Origin: Williamsia herbipolensis
GTDB taxonomy: Bacteria > Actinomycetota > Actinomycetes > Mycobacteriales > Mycobacteriaceae
DNA length: 64,000 nt
Direction: 5' to 3'
NCBI RefSeq assembly: GCF_000964005.1
Contig: NZ_JXYP01000029.1
Location: 86,681-150,680 of the forward strand
Shown: positions 8,138 to 16,588 of the stretch, one piece after another
Layout: every line of letters starts with the position of its first letter
How positions within the stretch are numbered: the stretch's first letter is position 1
Position numbers and translations under genes: made by a program
The notes under the pieces: generated by a model
Told to the model about the DNA's origin: nothing
Database searches by the model: none
What the model saw: only the letters and a program-made list of their open reading frames with translations

Positions 8138-9493
8138 TCAGTTGACGCAGGGCACTCCCGACGCGGTGCTGACGACGGGCGCGCCCTGATCGGGAGCGGG
8201 ATCCTGCGACGTCGGGTCTGCCGGGTCGGTGCTCGGGGTGTCGGTGCCCGAGGTGTCGCTGCCCGAGGAGTCGGTGGTCGATGCGAGCTGCCTGGTGGCC
8301 GACGCGGCCGGTTGCGGCGGGATGATCCCGAACGCGGTCTGGACCTGGCTGCGGATCGCGGCCGGGTCGACGATGTTGACGTCCTGGTTGTCGACGGTGT
8401 CGTACCGGAGGACCGGCAGCGTCCGGAACGCGAGGTTCTGGCCGGAGATGTCGCCGATGCGGTGCGCGTAGTCGACGATGTCCCAGCCCGACGACAGCAC
8501 GATGTCGCGCTGCGCCACCGTCACCAGCGCGTTGAGTTTGTCCAGGTCGCCGAAGATGCCCGACGACTGCAGTGAGTGCGCCACCGAGATCAGGAACGCC
8601 TGCTGGCGGTGGGTGCGGTCGAGGTCGCCGTTGTCGAGTCCGTGTCGCTGCCGGACGAAGGCCAACGCCTGCGACGCGTTCAGCGTGTGCACCCCGGCGC
8701 TGAAGTGGGCGCCCGAATAGCTGTCGGACACCGCGTGATTGAGACACACCTTCACGCCACCGAGTGCCTTGGCGATGTCGTAGAAGCCGACGAGGCTGAC
8801 CTCGGCGAACCGGTCGATCGGCACCCCGGTCAGTTCACGCACCGTCTGCAGCGTCTCGGCCCGACCCGCGTCGCGGCCGTCGGTCTCCAGGGTCGCCTGA
8901 TCGGTGACGCCCTCGTCGGCGAGCTTCTGTTCGGCCTGCGCCTTCATCAGGCCGTAGGCCTCTTTGATCTTCGCGTGGTCGTACCCGTCGATGCCGTGCA
9001 CCGCGACGTAGTCGTCGCGCGGGATCGAGAACGCCACGATGTGCTGACCGTCGGCGGGCACGTGCACCAGGATCAGGGTGTTGGTGTTGTAGCCGCCCTC
9101 CTCCCCGTCGCCGGCGTGCAGCGCGGACAGCACCGACGCCGGCAGGTCGTTGCCGTCGCGGTCCTTGCGCGAGTCCAGCCCGATCAACAGGATGTTCTCG
9201 GCGCTGCCCGTCGACTTCGGCGCCCCGGCGAGCACATCGGACGTGTGGAACCCGCCGACGATGTGTTGTGCCTCGCCCCAGGCGAGTCCCGATCCGACCA
9301 GCACCGCGGCCGAGGCCAGAGCGACGAGAGGACGTCCGAGACCACGACGGAAGCGCCGCTGCGGCGCGGGACGTCGGGCCGTGCGTCGGTGGTGTCGCGG
9401 AGGTACCCGGGCGATGACCTCGGTCGGCGCGTCACCGATGTGACGACGGCGCGCGGAGGCGCCGGAGTATCTGCGTGAACGCTCGGGTGGCAT
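8138..9493 (-). CDS. LytR-CpsA-Psr (LCP) family cell-wall ligase
   Basis: A 451-residue membrane-anchored protein. An Arg-rich cytoplasmic N terminus and one membrane helix (near ALASAAVLVGSGLAW) precede the LCP domain. Key motifs are LLIGLDSRKD, FSIPRDDYV, YDHAKIKEAYG and VRQRHGLDNGDLDRTHRQQ, which carry the conserved Asp and Arg residues that bind the polyprenyl pyrophosphate. Family members transfer polymers such as arabinogalactan to peptidoglycan. The tail is Ser/Thr/Asp/Pro-rich, with no LytR_C domain. I use the ATG of MPPERSRRYS; the much longer open frame beyond it runs antisense through the HNH gene. Confidence 0.88.
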   Translation of the reverse strand: MPPERSRRYSGASARRRHIGDAPTEVIARVPPRHHRRTARRPAPQRRFRRGLGRPLVALASAAVLVGSGLAWGEAQHIVGGFHTSDVLAGAPKSTGSAENILLIGLDSRKDRDGNDLPASVLSALHAGDGEEGGYNTNTLILVHVPADGQHIVAFSIPRDDYVAVHGIDGYDHAKIKEAYGLMKAQAEQKLADEGVTDQATLETDGRDAGRAETLQTVRELTGVPIDRFAEVSLVGFYDIAKALGGVKVCLNHAVSDSYSGAHFSAGVHTLNASQALAFVRQRHGLDNGDLDRTHRQQAFLISVAHSLQSSGIFGDLDKLNALVTVAQRDIVLSSGWDIVDYAHRIGDISGQNLAFRTLPVLRYDTVDNQDVNIVDPAAIRSQVQTAFGIIPPQPAASATRQLASTTDSSGSDTSGTDTPSTDPADPTSQDPAPDQGAPVVSTASGVPCVN

Positions 9494-9666
9494 GGCTGGT
9501 GTCCCACTGTCGATCAGGTGGCCCGATCCAGTGGGTCGGTCGCGTGCGAACCACCGAATGTATCGGAGGGAAGGAACCTCGGCGACTCGCGCAAACACCG
9601 GATACGTTGCGAAACAGACGCTTCGGGCGATTCTGTGGCGGTCGCTCGTCGTGCCCGACCCACGCG

Positions 9667-9719
9667 TCGATCGGGCAGCTATTCGCATCGATCGGGCACC
9701 TGTCGCCGTCGATCGGGCA
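9667..9719. repeat. Three direct repeats of TCGATCGGGCA at 21-bp period
   Basis: The 11-base core TCGATCGGGCA occurs at 9667-9677, 9688-9698 and 9709-9719, exactly 21 bp apart, so all copies face the same side of the helix. Between the cores the sequence differs. The array is about 175 bp from the LCP start codon and 170 bp from the HNH start, so it could serve either gene or neither. Confidence 0.6.
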
Positions 9720-9864
9720 GGTGTCTGCACAGCATGTGGATGACGCGGCGCTCGCTCCCAATTCGTGTCGGTGCCGTGCGGTAGCGTGATGATCGGGGGC
9801 GTCGCCCACGCGCAATCTGATTGCGTGTCAACAGTATTCGTCAAATTCGCCCTTGCGCTCCCGC

Positions 9865-9880
9865 TCGAACGTATGTACGT
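9865..9880 (+). promoter_or_regulatory. SOS-box-like LexA site before HNH gene 1
   Basis: TCGAACGTATGTACGT matches the mycobacterial SOS box TCGAAC-N4-GTTCGA in the whole left half and in four of six bases on the right. It ends seven bases before the HNH gene ATG. The second HNH gene has the same arrangement. In M. tuberculosis several 13E12-type genes are known LexA targets. Confidence 0.65.
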
Positions 9881-9887
9881 TTGACCC

Positions 9888-11162
9888 ATGACCGGGGGAT
9901 CATTCATCGAACTCGCCGACCTGGTGGTCGACGAGGTCGGTTCACAGGGAACAGTTGTCGCCGATATCGACGCCGAGATCGTCGCCGCCATCCGTGGCGC
10001 CGTCGCTCTCCGGGCGGTGGTCGACGGGGTGTTGGCGCGGTTGACGTCGCAGGCCGAGCGTGTCGGGGTCGCGACACACTGCGGGATGTCGTTGCGAGAA
10101 CTGTTGGTCGCCAACGGTGTCGCGCCGGCCGTGGCGTCACGATTGATCCGCCTCGGACGGGCCGCGGAGGTCCTACCTCTGCTCGCTCGCCACTCCCGCG
10201 ACGGTGACCTGTCGGCCGAACACCTCGATGCGGTCGCGCGCGGAATCGAACACGTCGCCCGCCGCACCGGTGAAGCACTCGATTCCGATGTGGTGTCGGG
10301 CCTGGAGCAGCGGCTGATCGGGGCCGCGATCGCCGGCAAGAATCCCGCGGAGATCGTCCACGACGCCCGCGCCGCGGCGATCGCACACTCACCCGTCGAG
10401 CCTCCCGAGGTACCGGCCGCCGAAGACCCGGCCCTCAACGAACTGGGCTGGTCGCAGACCGGCGACGGCCGGCTACGCGGCGAGTTCGACCTCGACGCGG
10501 TCACCGGCGAACGACTCATCACCGCCCTCGACTCGGCGTCACGCCCCCGCCCCGAACCCGACGGATCACCCGACCCGCGCGCGGCGGGCCGGCGACGTGC
10601 CGATGCGTTCGCCCAACTCCTCGAGGCCGGCACCCGCGGACTCGCACCCGAGGCCCTGTCAGGTCCGGCGTCCACCGAGTTGGTCCTCACGATCCCGCTC
10701 GAGGGATCGGCCCCCGCGGGGGCCGCGCGCCTGAACTGGCTCGGACCGGTCTCCGACCTGTCGGCACGACTTCTGGCCTGCGACGCGAAAGTCCTGGGGA
10801 TCGGGGTCGACCTCAACGGCGCACCCGTCTCCGTCGCCGCCGAGAAGCGGCTCTTCACCGGCGCGGCACGCACGGTGATCCTCACCAGAGACCAGTGCTG
10901 CATCAAGTGCGGAGCGCCGACGTCGTGGACCGACGTCCACCACATCACCCACTACGCCGACGGCGGCAAGACCGTCGTCGACAACGGATGCCTCCTGTGC
11001 CGCCGCTGCCACGTCGCCGTCCACACCGCCGGATGGGACATCGTCATGGGTTACGACCGACACCCATGGCTCATCCCACCGCCGGCCATCGACCCGAAGC
11101 GAACCCCGTTACCCGCTTACAACAGAAGAACGTTGACAGCGATGGAACCGGCCGCGGCGTAG
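9888..11162 (+). CDS. DUF222 / HNH endonuclease protein (13E12-type), copy 1
   Basis: A 424-residue member of the 13E12 repeat family of Mycobacteriales. The N-terminal two thirds is the helical DUF222 region. The HNH nuclease domain (about 330-375) has paired zinc cysteines CCIKCG, the DVHHI catalytic histidines, DNGCLLCRRCH and a final His. The end PLPAYNRRTLTAMEP is shared with copy 2. The family is thought to be mobile or repeat-like and is LexA-controlled in M. tuberculosis; its substrate is not established. The SOS-like box sits seven bases upstream and no clear ribosome binding site is seen, so the transcript may have a very short leader. Confidence 0.9.
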   Translation: MTGGSFIELADLVVDEVGSQGTVVADIDAEIVAAIRGAVALRAVVDGVLARLTSQAERVGVATHCGMSLRELLVANGVAPAVASRLIRLGRAAEVLPLLARHSRDGDLSAEHLDAVARGIEHVARRTGEALDSDVVSGLEQRLIGAAIAGKNPAEIVHDARAAAIAHSPVEPPEVPAAEDPALNELGWSQTGDGRLRGEFDLDAVTGERLITALDSASRPRPEPDGSPDPRAAGRRRADAFAQLLEAGTRGLAPEALSGPASTELVLTIPLEGSAPAGAARLNWLGPVSDLSARLLACDAKVLGIGVDLNGAPVSVAAEKRLFTGAARTVILTRDQCCIKCGAPTSWTDVHHITHYADGGKTVVDNGCLLCRRCHVAVHTAGWDIVMGYDRHPWLIPPPAIDPKRTPLPAYNRRTLTAMEPAAA

Positions 11163-11234
11163 CGCCGTCCTAGAACCAACGCCCCGCTCACCCGCGGGAG
11201 CGGTACGAACATTGACAACTCCACAGTGTGAAAC
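11163..11234 (+). repeat. 3' flank of HNH element, copy 1
   Basis: The 72 bases after the stop codon of HNH copy 1 match those after copy 2 (36837-36908) at about 65 positions, so the repeated unit includes non-coding DNA. The flank holds CCGCTC-N8-GAGCGG (11184-11203), a possible terminator, and ends with a segment GAACATTGACAACTCCA shared by both copies. Beyond 11234 the two copies are unrelated. Confidence 0.7.
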
Positions 11235-11243
11235 GGGGCCGGG

Positions 11244-11301
11244 CGACAGGCCACGACAGTCCGCGACAGCGTCACGACAGAGCGGTCGCGGACAGTCGTG
11301 G
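11244..11301. promoter_or_regulatory. SARP-type direct repeats inside an inverted repeat, before ABC exporter
   Basis: CGACAG occurs at 11244, 11254, 11264 and 11275, with GGACAG at 11290: a direct array at 10-11 bp steps. Superimposed is an inverted repeat with 17-base arms (11251-11267 and 11285-11301, one mismatch) ending one base before the exporter ATG. Direct heptamers at 11-bp period are the known site type for SARP regulators, and a SARP gene lies in this cluster. Confidence 0.5.
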
Positions 11302-11302
11302 C

Positions 11303-12307
11303 ATGACATCACCTCGCACCACCGACACGCCGGCCATCGAGGCCCGCGGGTTGGTGAAACATTTCGGAAGCACCCGCGCGGTCGACGGTGTCGACCTGGT
11401 CGTACCCACTGGATCGGTGTACGGCGTACTGGGCCCCAACGGCGCAGGCAAGACCACCACCGTCCGCATGCTCGCGACCCTTCTGCGTCCCGATGCCGGA
11501 TCGGCACAGGTCTTCGGCCACGACGTGGTCGCCGAACCCGTGGCGGTCCGCTCGCTGGTCGGGGTCACCGGTCAATACGCCTCGGTCGACGAGGACCTGT
11601 CCGCTCGCGAGAACCTCATCATCTTCGCGCGGCTGCTCGGCAAGTCCCGAGCACAGACGCGGACCATCGCCTCCGACCTCCTCGAGGAGTTCGGGCTCGA
11701 AGAGGCCGCGAACCGGCCGCTCAACGAGTTCTCCGGCGGTATGCGGCGGCGGCTCGATCTCGCGGCCAGCCTGATCTCCGCTCCCCCGCTGCTGTTCCTC
11801 GACGAGCCCACCACCGGTCTCGACCCGAGGACCCGCGCTCAGATGTGGGAGACGATCCGTCGCCTCGTGTCCCAGGGGTCGACGGTGTTGCTGACGACGC
11901 AGTACCTCGACGAGGCCGATCAGCTCGCCGATCGGATCGCGGTGATCGACCGCGGAGTAGTGATCGCCGACGGCACGGCCGACGAACTGAAGGACTCGGT
12001 GGGCGTCAACACCCTGCAGGTCCGTCCCACGTCGCCGTCGGATTGCATCGCGGCGCTGGAGATCGTCGAGCGGGTCACCGGCGAGAAGGGGTCGCTGAGC
12101 CCCGAGGCCGGGCGCGTCACGGTTCCCCTGGCCCGACCCGATGCGGTGTCGGACGTGATGACCGCCCTGGTGGCGGCCGACATAGCGATCCGCGAACTGT
12201 CCGTCGCCAAACCCAGCCTCGACGAGGTGTTCATGACCATCACCGGCAAGTCCGCCGACGGCACCGAAACCGGTTCCGCCACCGAGTCCGAGGAGGACGC
12301 AGCATGA
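11303..12307 (+). CDS. DrrA-type ABC exporter ATPase
   Basis: A 334-residue ATP-binding subunit. It has Walker A GPNGAGKTTT near residue 48, the Q-loop, signature FSGGMRRRLDLAASL near 145, Walker B LLFLDEPTTGLD near 165 and an H-loop region TTQYLDEADQL. The C-terminal extension of about 110 residues after the nucleotide-binding domain is typical of the daunorubicin-resistance (DrrA) group. It should drive the permease encoded next, with which it overlaps by ATGA. Substrate is unknown; drug or lipid export is usual in the group. The start is the ATG just after the inverted repeat. Confidence 0.88.
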   Translation: MTSPRTTDTPAIEARGLVKHFGSTRAVDGVDLVVPTGSVYGVLGPNGAGKTTTVRMLATLLRPDAGSAQVFGHDVVAEPVAVRSLVGVTGQYASVDEDLSARENLIIFARLLGKSRAQTRTIASDLLEEFGLEEAANRPLNEFSGGMRRRLDLAASLISAPPLLFLDEPTTGLDPRTRAQMWETIRRLVSQGSTVLLTTQYLDEADQLADRIAVIDRGVVIADGTADELKDSVGVNTLQVRPTSPSDCIAALEIVERVTGEKGSLSPEAGRVTVPLARPDAVSDVMTALVAADIAIRELSVAKPSLDEVFMTITGKSADGTETGSATESEEDAA

Positions 12308-13128
12308 CCACCCAGGCCCTCGATCGCCCCGCCGTCGCATCGCGCGACACAAGGTCGGTCCCGCGTTCGGTCGGACTCGCCGACACTGTCCGCCAGTCGT
12401 TCACCATGGGCTACCGCGGAATGCTCAAGATCCGCCACAACCCCGAGCAGCTGTTCGACGTCGTGTTCCAGCCCGTCGTGTTCACGTTGATGTTCACCTA
12501 CATCTTCGGTGGCGCGCTCGCCGGCAGTGTGTCGCAATACCTTCCGATCATCATCCCGGGCATCCTCGTCCAGACCGTGATCACCACCTCGGTGGTGACC
12601 GGCACCCAGCTCCGTGAGGACATGAACAAGGGCGTGTTCGACCGCTTCAAGTCGCTACCGATAGCGCGGACCGCGCCCCTGGCCGGCGCGCTGCTCGCCG
12701 ACGTCGTGCGATACCTCATCGCCACGGTCATCACGTTCGTGGTCGGCATCGCGATGGGCTGGCGGCCCGACCCGCTGGGTCTGATCGGCGCCACCGTCCT
12801 GGTCATCATCTGCAGCTTCGCGGTGTCGTGGATCTGGGCGCTGATGGGCATGCTGGTGAAGAAGGCCTCTGCGGTGCAGGGCTTCTCGCTGATGATCCTG
12901 TTCCCGTTGACCTTCGTCTCGAACGCCTTCGTGCAGCCCGAGACGATGCCGGGCTGGCTGCAGGCGTTCGTGAAGGTGAACCCGGTGTCGAACCTGGTGA
13001 CGTCGGTGCGCGAGCTGACCAACAACGGTCACATCGGTATCCACGTGCTGTGGTCGCTGCTCGGCGCGGCCATCCTCGTCGCGGTCTTCGCGCCGCTCAC
13101 CGTCCGGGCGTACATGCGCAACGCCTAG
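12304..13128 (+). CDS. ABC-2 type exporter permease (DrrB-like)
   Basis: A 274-residue membrane subunit with about six helices and the ABC-2 pattern: an N-terminal cytoplasmic stretch with RHNPEQLFDVVFQPVVFTLMF, then ATTTS-like helices and a PLTFVSNAFVQPETMPGWL motif before the last helices, as in DrrB. It pairs with the ATPase upstream. Its TAG stop (13126-13128) shares a CTAG with the stop of the opposing regulator gene, so the two genes overlap tail to tail by four bases. Confidence 0.88.
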   Translation: MTTQALDRPAVASRDTRSVPRSVGLADTVRQSFTMGYRGMLKIRHNPEQLFDVVFQPVVFTLMFTYIFGGALAGSVSQYLPIIIPGILVQTVITTSVVTGTQLREDMNKGVFDRFKSLPIARTAPLAGALLADVVRYLIATVITFVVGIAMGWRPDPLGLIGATVLVIICSFAVSWIWALMGMLVKKASAVQGFSLMILFPLTFVSNAFVQPETMPGWLQAFVKVNPVSNLVTSVRELTNNGHIGIHVLWSLLGAAILVAVFAPLTVRAYMRNA

Positions 13129-16100
13129 GCGAGAGCACCACGCATGGTCTGCAGGATGGTCTCGGCGGCGTGCCGTCGGGACATCCTGCTGATCTCGGTG
13201 TCGAGTTCCTCCCAGACGTCGGCCGCCACCGTGCTCAGGGACCGGGCCGTGGTGACGGCGTGGTCGAGGATCGGGAAATCGAGGCGGGCGCGCGAACGGA
13301 CGCCGAGCAGGTGCAACCGCGCCGCGGTCACCGACCCGGCGTCGTGGCTCGTCAAGGCGGTGGCGAACGCGACGGCGCAGGCGCCGATCTGCGGGATGTC
13401 CTGGTAACCGGAGGGTTCGAACTGTGCGGCCACGAAGTCGCCGAGCAACGGGAGCCGCTCGTGGGCGGCGCCACCGTTCCCGGTCACGGCCGCCATCGTC
13501 ACCGCGGAGCTGAGGACGAGAAGCATCGTCGGGTCCGATGTCGCGCCCGCCATGCCGCCGAGAACCTGGTCGAGGACGCGCACCGCGATCGCCCCCGCCG
13601 TTGCGGCATCACCCTCGGCGTGGGCCACCTCGGCGCTGGCCATCATCAGCGTCCCGACCGCCTCGACACTGCCCGCCGGCACCGGCTGATCCACCGTCCA
13701 CCCATCGGAGAGTTCGGCCACGATCTCGCGTCCACGGTCGATCTCCCCGGCGCCGATGAAGCTGCACGCGAGATAGATCCGGACCTGGACGACCTCGTCG
13801 ACCGAGCCGAGTTCGGTGAGCAACTCCACGGCCCGGGTGTAGCTCGCGATCGCATCGCCGTACCGTGCGCTCTGGCCGTGGATGTTGCCGATCTCCATCG
13901 CGCCGGTCGCGGTGATCCAGAGATCGCCCCGGTAGACGGCCAGCGCCTGGGCATCCTGCGAATCGCGCAGTGCGCCAATGAGGTCACCGACGTTTTCCCG
14001 GGCGTTCGAGCGCACCGACAGTGCGATCGCCCGAACCAGCGGAACCGGTGACCGGGCGCCGCGGGTGAGGATGCGGAGACCGCTGTAGGTGGTGCGCGAC
14101 AACAGGATCGCGCTCACGAAGTCCGCGGGCAGCGCCATCACCTCGTCAGGGTGGAAGATGGCGCGGATGGCGACGCGCGCCCGAGCCAACAACCGCATGT
14201 CGGGCGCGATCATGATCAGATGGCCGGCCACCATGAGGAGGGCGACCTGCCACAGCTCACGCTGGTCGTCGGGGAGGTCGCGGGGCGGCCGGCCCAGCAG
14301 CCTGACGATGCGGGGCGCCCAGTTGCGGACCTCGACGTGAAGCCCGCGTGCCACCCACCCGGATGTGATCACCGGGAACACCGCGACCACGGCCGCCACC
14401 GCGTCGGCGGGCCGGTCGGCGGCATCGATCTCGGTGCAGCGTCGCAGGATCCACACGATGTTGTCGTTGTCGGCGACGACGTTCGTCATCGCGGCCGCCT
14501 GCTCGCCCGTGTCGTAGAGGGCGCGGGTGTCCTTCGCCCACCCGATGGCCCAACGGATCATGGCCGCGTCGACGTCGTCCGCCTCGCCCGACGCGAGAAG
14601 TTGTTCCTCACCGAACTCGCGCACCATCTCGAGCATTCGGTAGCGGATGTGGCCGTCGACCTCGGTCACGGTGAGCAACGACTGGTTGACCAGCTGTTCG
14701 AGGACGTCGTCGACCAGGGTGAGGCCCGCGCCGCCGGCCACGACGACATCGGCTGCGGCGACGGTGAACCCGGCCGGGAAGCGGCACAGGCGCCGCAGGG
14801 CCGCCCGCGCATCGTCGTCGAGGAGATCCCAGCTCCACTCGATGACCGCGTGCAGCGTCCGATGCCGTCGGGGTGCGGTGCGATCTGCGGTGCGCAGCAA
14901 GCTGAGTCGACCACGGGCGAGGCGCTGCGACAGCAGGCGGGCGATCTCCGGGACGCTCAGGGTGCGCACCCGTGCGGCGGCGAGTTCGATGGCCAACGGC
15001 AGGCCGTCGAGGTCGCGGCACAGTTCGGCGACGACATCGAGGTCGATGGCCACGTCGGAGCGAACTGCCCGTGCTCGCGCGACGAACAGTTCGACCGCCG
15101 GCGAGTCGGTGACGTCGCTCGACAGCGGCGCCAAGCGGTGGATGACCTCGCCCGCCACCATGAGCGGTGCGCGCGACGTGGTGAGGACGGTGAGGTCGGC
15201 GACAGCACCGATGAGGTCGGTCACGACCTGCGCGCTGCCGTCGATGATCTGCTCGCAGTTGTCGAGTGCGAGAACGGCGTTGCGTCCGACGAGGGTGTCG
15301 GCGAGGCGGTCGGCCAGGTCGCCGACGGGGATGCGCGGCGCACCCGACGGGGTGAGCTCGGACTCCCCGACACCGAGGGACGCGGCGATGGCCGCCACGA
15401 CGTCGTCGTCGTTGCGCACCGACGCCAACTCGACGAGGTAGATCGTACGGCCCGCCTCGGCGATCCGGCGGCCGACGGCGTGCACCATGCGGGTCTTGCC
15501 GGCGCCGCCGGGTCCGGCGATGGTGACCACCCGATGTCGGTCGATCGCGGCGAGGACGGCGGCGATGTCGTCTGCGCGGCCGAGCAACTCGTTGGGTTCC
15601 GACCGCAGCCCGACGGCACGGGTGGAGACCGACGGCCGCGGGATCACCGTCGACGGTGGCGTCAGGACCGGGGCGGGTGCCGGGGTGAGCAGCTCGCGAT
15701 GCAGTGCCTCGATCTCGGCGCCGGGGTCGACCCCGAGCTCGGCGGACAGCGCACGACGAAGTCGGGCGTGCACGGCGAGGGCGTCGGCGGTGCGGCCCGA
15801 CGCCGCCAACGCGCGCATGAGGAGCAGGTGCGCGGGTTCATCGAGAGGGTCGCGTTCACAGAGGTCCCCGGCGATGCGGCGGGCGGTCTCGTGGTCGCCG
15901 ATCGCCGACGCCGCGGCGGCCCGCGCCTCGTCGAGGCGGCGACGCAGATCGTCGCCGAGAGTGCGCAACTCGCCGGCGAGCGGATCTCCGCCGGGGGTGT
16001 CGGGGCCGAGGTCGTCTCCGGGGACACCGCGCCACAGGGCGTCGGCCTCGGCCAGCGCATCGGGGGTCGCGACGGCCGCGAGTGCTCGGGCCCGGTCGAC

Positions 16101-16406
16101 GTCGAGGGCGTCGCCGTTCAGGTCGAGGCGGTAGCCGTTGGCCGCGCCGGCGAGCATGCCCGACGGCAACACCTGTCGAAGACGGGAGATCTGGGTGTGC
16201 AGGGCGGCCTGCGGCGACTTGGGGCGGTCGTCGCCCCACACGAGGTCGATGAGGGCAGACGCCGAACGGACACCGCCACGGGCCAGGGCGAGGGCGACAA
16301 GCAGGCGCCGGGCCCGGACACCGGGGACCTCGACCATCCCACCGTCGGTCGCGACCGCGACCGGACCGAGGAGGCCGATCGTCACCGCCGACGCGTCCAC
16401 CGACAC
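13125..16406 (-). CDS. SARP/AfsR-type transcriptional regulator with NB-ARC-like ATPase
   Basis: A large regulator of 1093 residues. Residues 1-95 form the winged DNA-binding domain (TIGLLGPVAV, PGVRARRLLVALAL, LHTQISRLRQVLP). A bacterial transcriptional activation domain follows to about 240 (ELGVDPGAEIEALHRELL). An NTPase domain begins with Walker A GPGGAGKTRM near residue 295, with DNCEQ and GLPLAIELAAARVR motifs. The C-terminal 400 residues are helical, TPR-like. GGAGAG before the GTG at 16406 supports the start. It is convergent with the ABC exporter and may control it through the direct repeats at 11244-11301. Confidence 0.88.
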   Translation of the reverse strand: MSVDASAVTIGLLGPVAVATDGGMVEVPGVRARRLLVALALARGGVRSASALIDLVWGDDRPKSPQAALHTQISRLRQVLPSGMLAGAANGYRLDLNGDALDVDRARALAAVATPDALAEADALWRGVPGDDLGPDTPGGDPLAGELRTLGDDLRRRLDEARAAAASAIGDHETARRIAGDLCERDPLDEPAHLLLMRALAASGRTADALAVHARLRRALSAELGVDPGAEIEALHRELLTPAPAPVLTPPSTVIPRPSVSTRAVGLRSEPNELLGRADDIAAVLAAIDRHRVVTIAGPGGAGKTRMVHAVGRRIAEAGRTIYLVELASVRNDDDVVAAIAASLGVGESELTPSGAPRIPVGDLADRLADTLVGRNAVLALDNCEQIIDGSAQVVTDLIGAVADLTVLTTSRAPLMVAGEVIHRLAPLSSDVTDSPAVELFVARARAVRSDVAIDLDVVAELCRDLDGLPLAIELAAARVRTLSVPEIARLLSQRLARGRLSLLRTADRTAPRRHRTLHAVIEWSWDLLDDDARAALRRLCRFPAGFTVAAADVVVAGGAGLTLVDDVLEQLVNQSLLTVTEVDGHIRYRMLEMVREFGEEQLLASGEADDVDAAMIRWAIGWAKDTRALYDTGEQAAAMTNVVADNDNIVWILRRCTEIDAADRPADAVAAVVAVFPVITSGWVARGLHVEVRNWAPRIVRLLGRPPRDLPDDQRELWQVALLMVAGHLIMIAPDMRLLARARVAIRAIFHPDEVMALPADFVSAILLSRTTYSGLRILTRGARSPVPLVRAIALSVRSNARENVGDLIGALRDSQDAQALAVYRGDLWITATGAMEIGNIHGQSARYGDAIASYTRAVELLTELGSVDEVVQVRIYLACSFIGAGEIDRGREIVAELSDGWTVDQPVPAGSVEAVGTLMMASAEVAHAEGDAATAGAIAVRVLDQVLGGMAGATSDPTMLLVLSSAVTMAAVTGNGGAAHERLPLLGDFVAAQFEPSGYQDIPQIGACAVAFATALTSHDAGSVTAARLHLLGVRSRARLDFPILDHAVTTARSLSTVAADVWEELDTEISRMSRRHAAETILQTMRGALA

Positions 16407-16588
16407 CTCACCTCTCCGGCCGTCTGTTCGGCGCAATCCGCTCGTAGCGCCCAGATGTCCACAGTAGTGGCGACCACCTGCGACGACTCGTCACCCGTAC
16501 AGCGGTTCGGGCAAAACGGACCGCACGCGTCGGCCGCACATCGAACCACCGCCGAGTGGCGCCACGGGGGTAGGTCAAGATTGTCGAC

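Larger units (their letters stand above)
9494..9887. other. 394-base intergenic region between LCP and HNH genes
   Basis: The spacer separates two divergent genes. I see no gene with support; the open frames here are short and in the case of the minus-strand one owe their length to the 21-bp repeats. It holds the triple direct repeat at 9667-9719 and the SOS-like box at 9865-9880. Confidence 0.6.

Noticed and set aside
9667..9719. CRISPR or plasmid iterons
   Set aside because: Only three 11-base cores with 10-base spacers, no cas or replication gene nearby.
9432..9815. Minus-strand frame with CPID-type repeats
   Set aside because: The peptide repeat is only the translation of the 21-bp DNA repeats; it overlaps the LCP start and has no ribosome binding site or domain.
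9494..10948. Very long minus-strand open frame extending the LCP gene to 936 codons
   Set aside because: It runs antisense through the HNH gene, is Arg/Ser/Pro-rich and lacks family similarity; the LCP protein is complete from 9493.
9888..11234. Insertion sequence or intein carrying the HNH domain
   Set aside because: No transposase, terminal inverted repeats or intein splice motifs; the DUF222-HNH layout is the 13E12 family.
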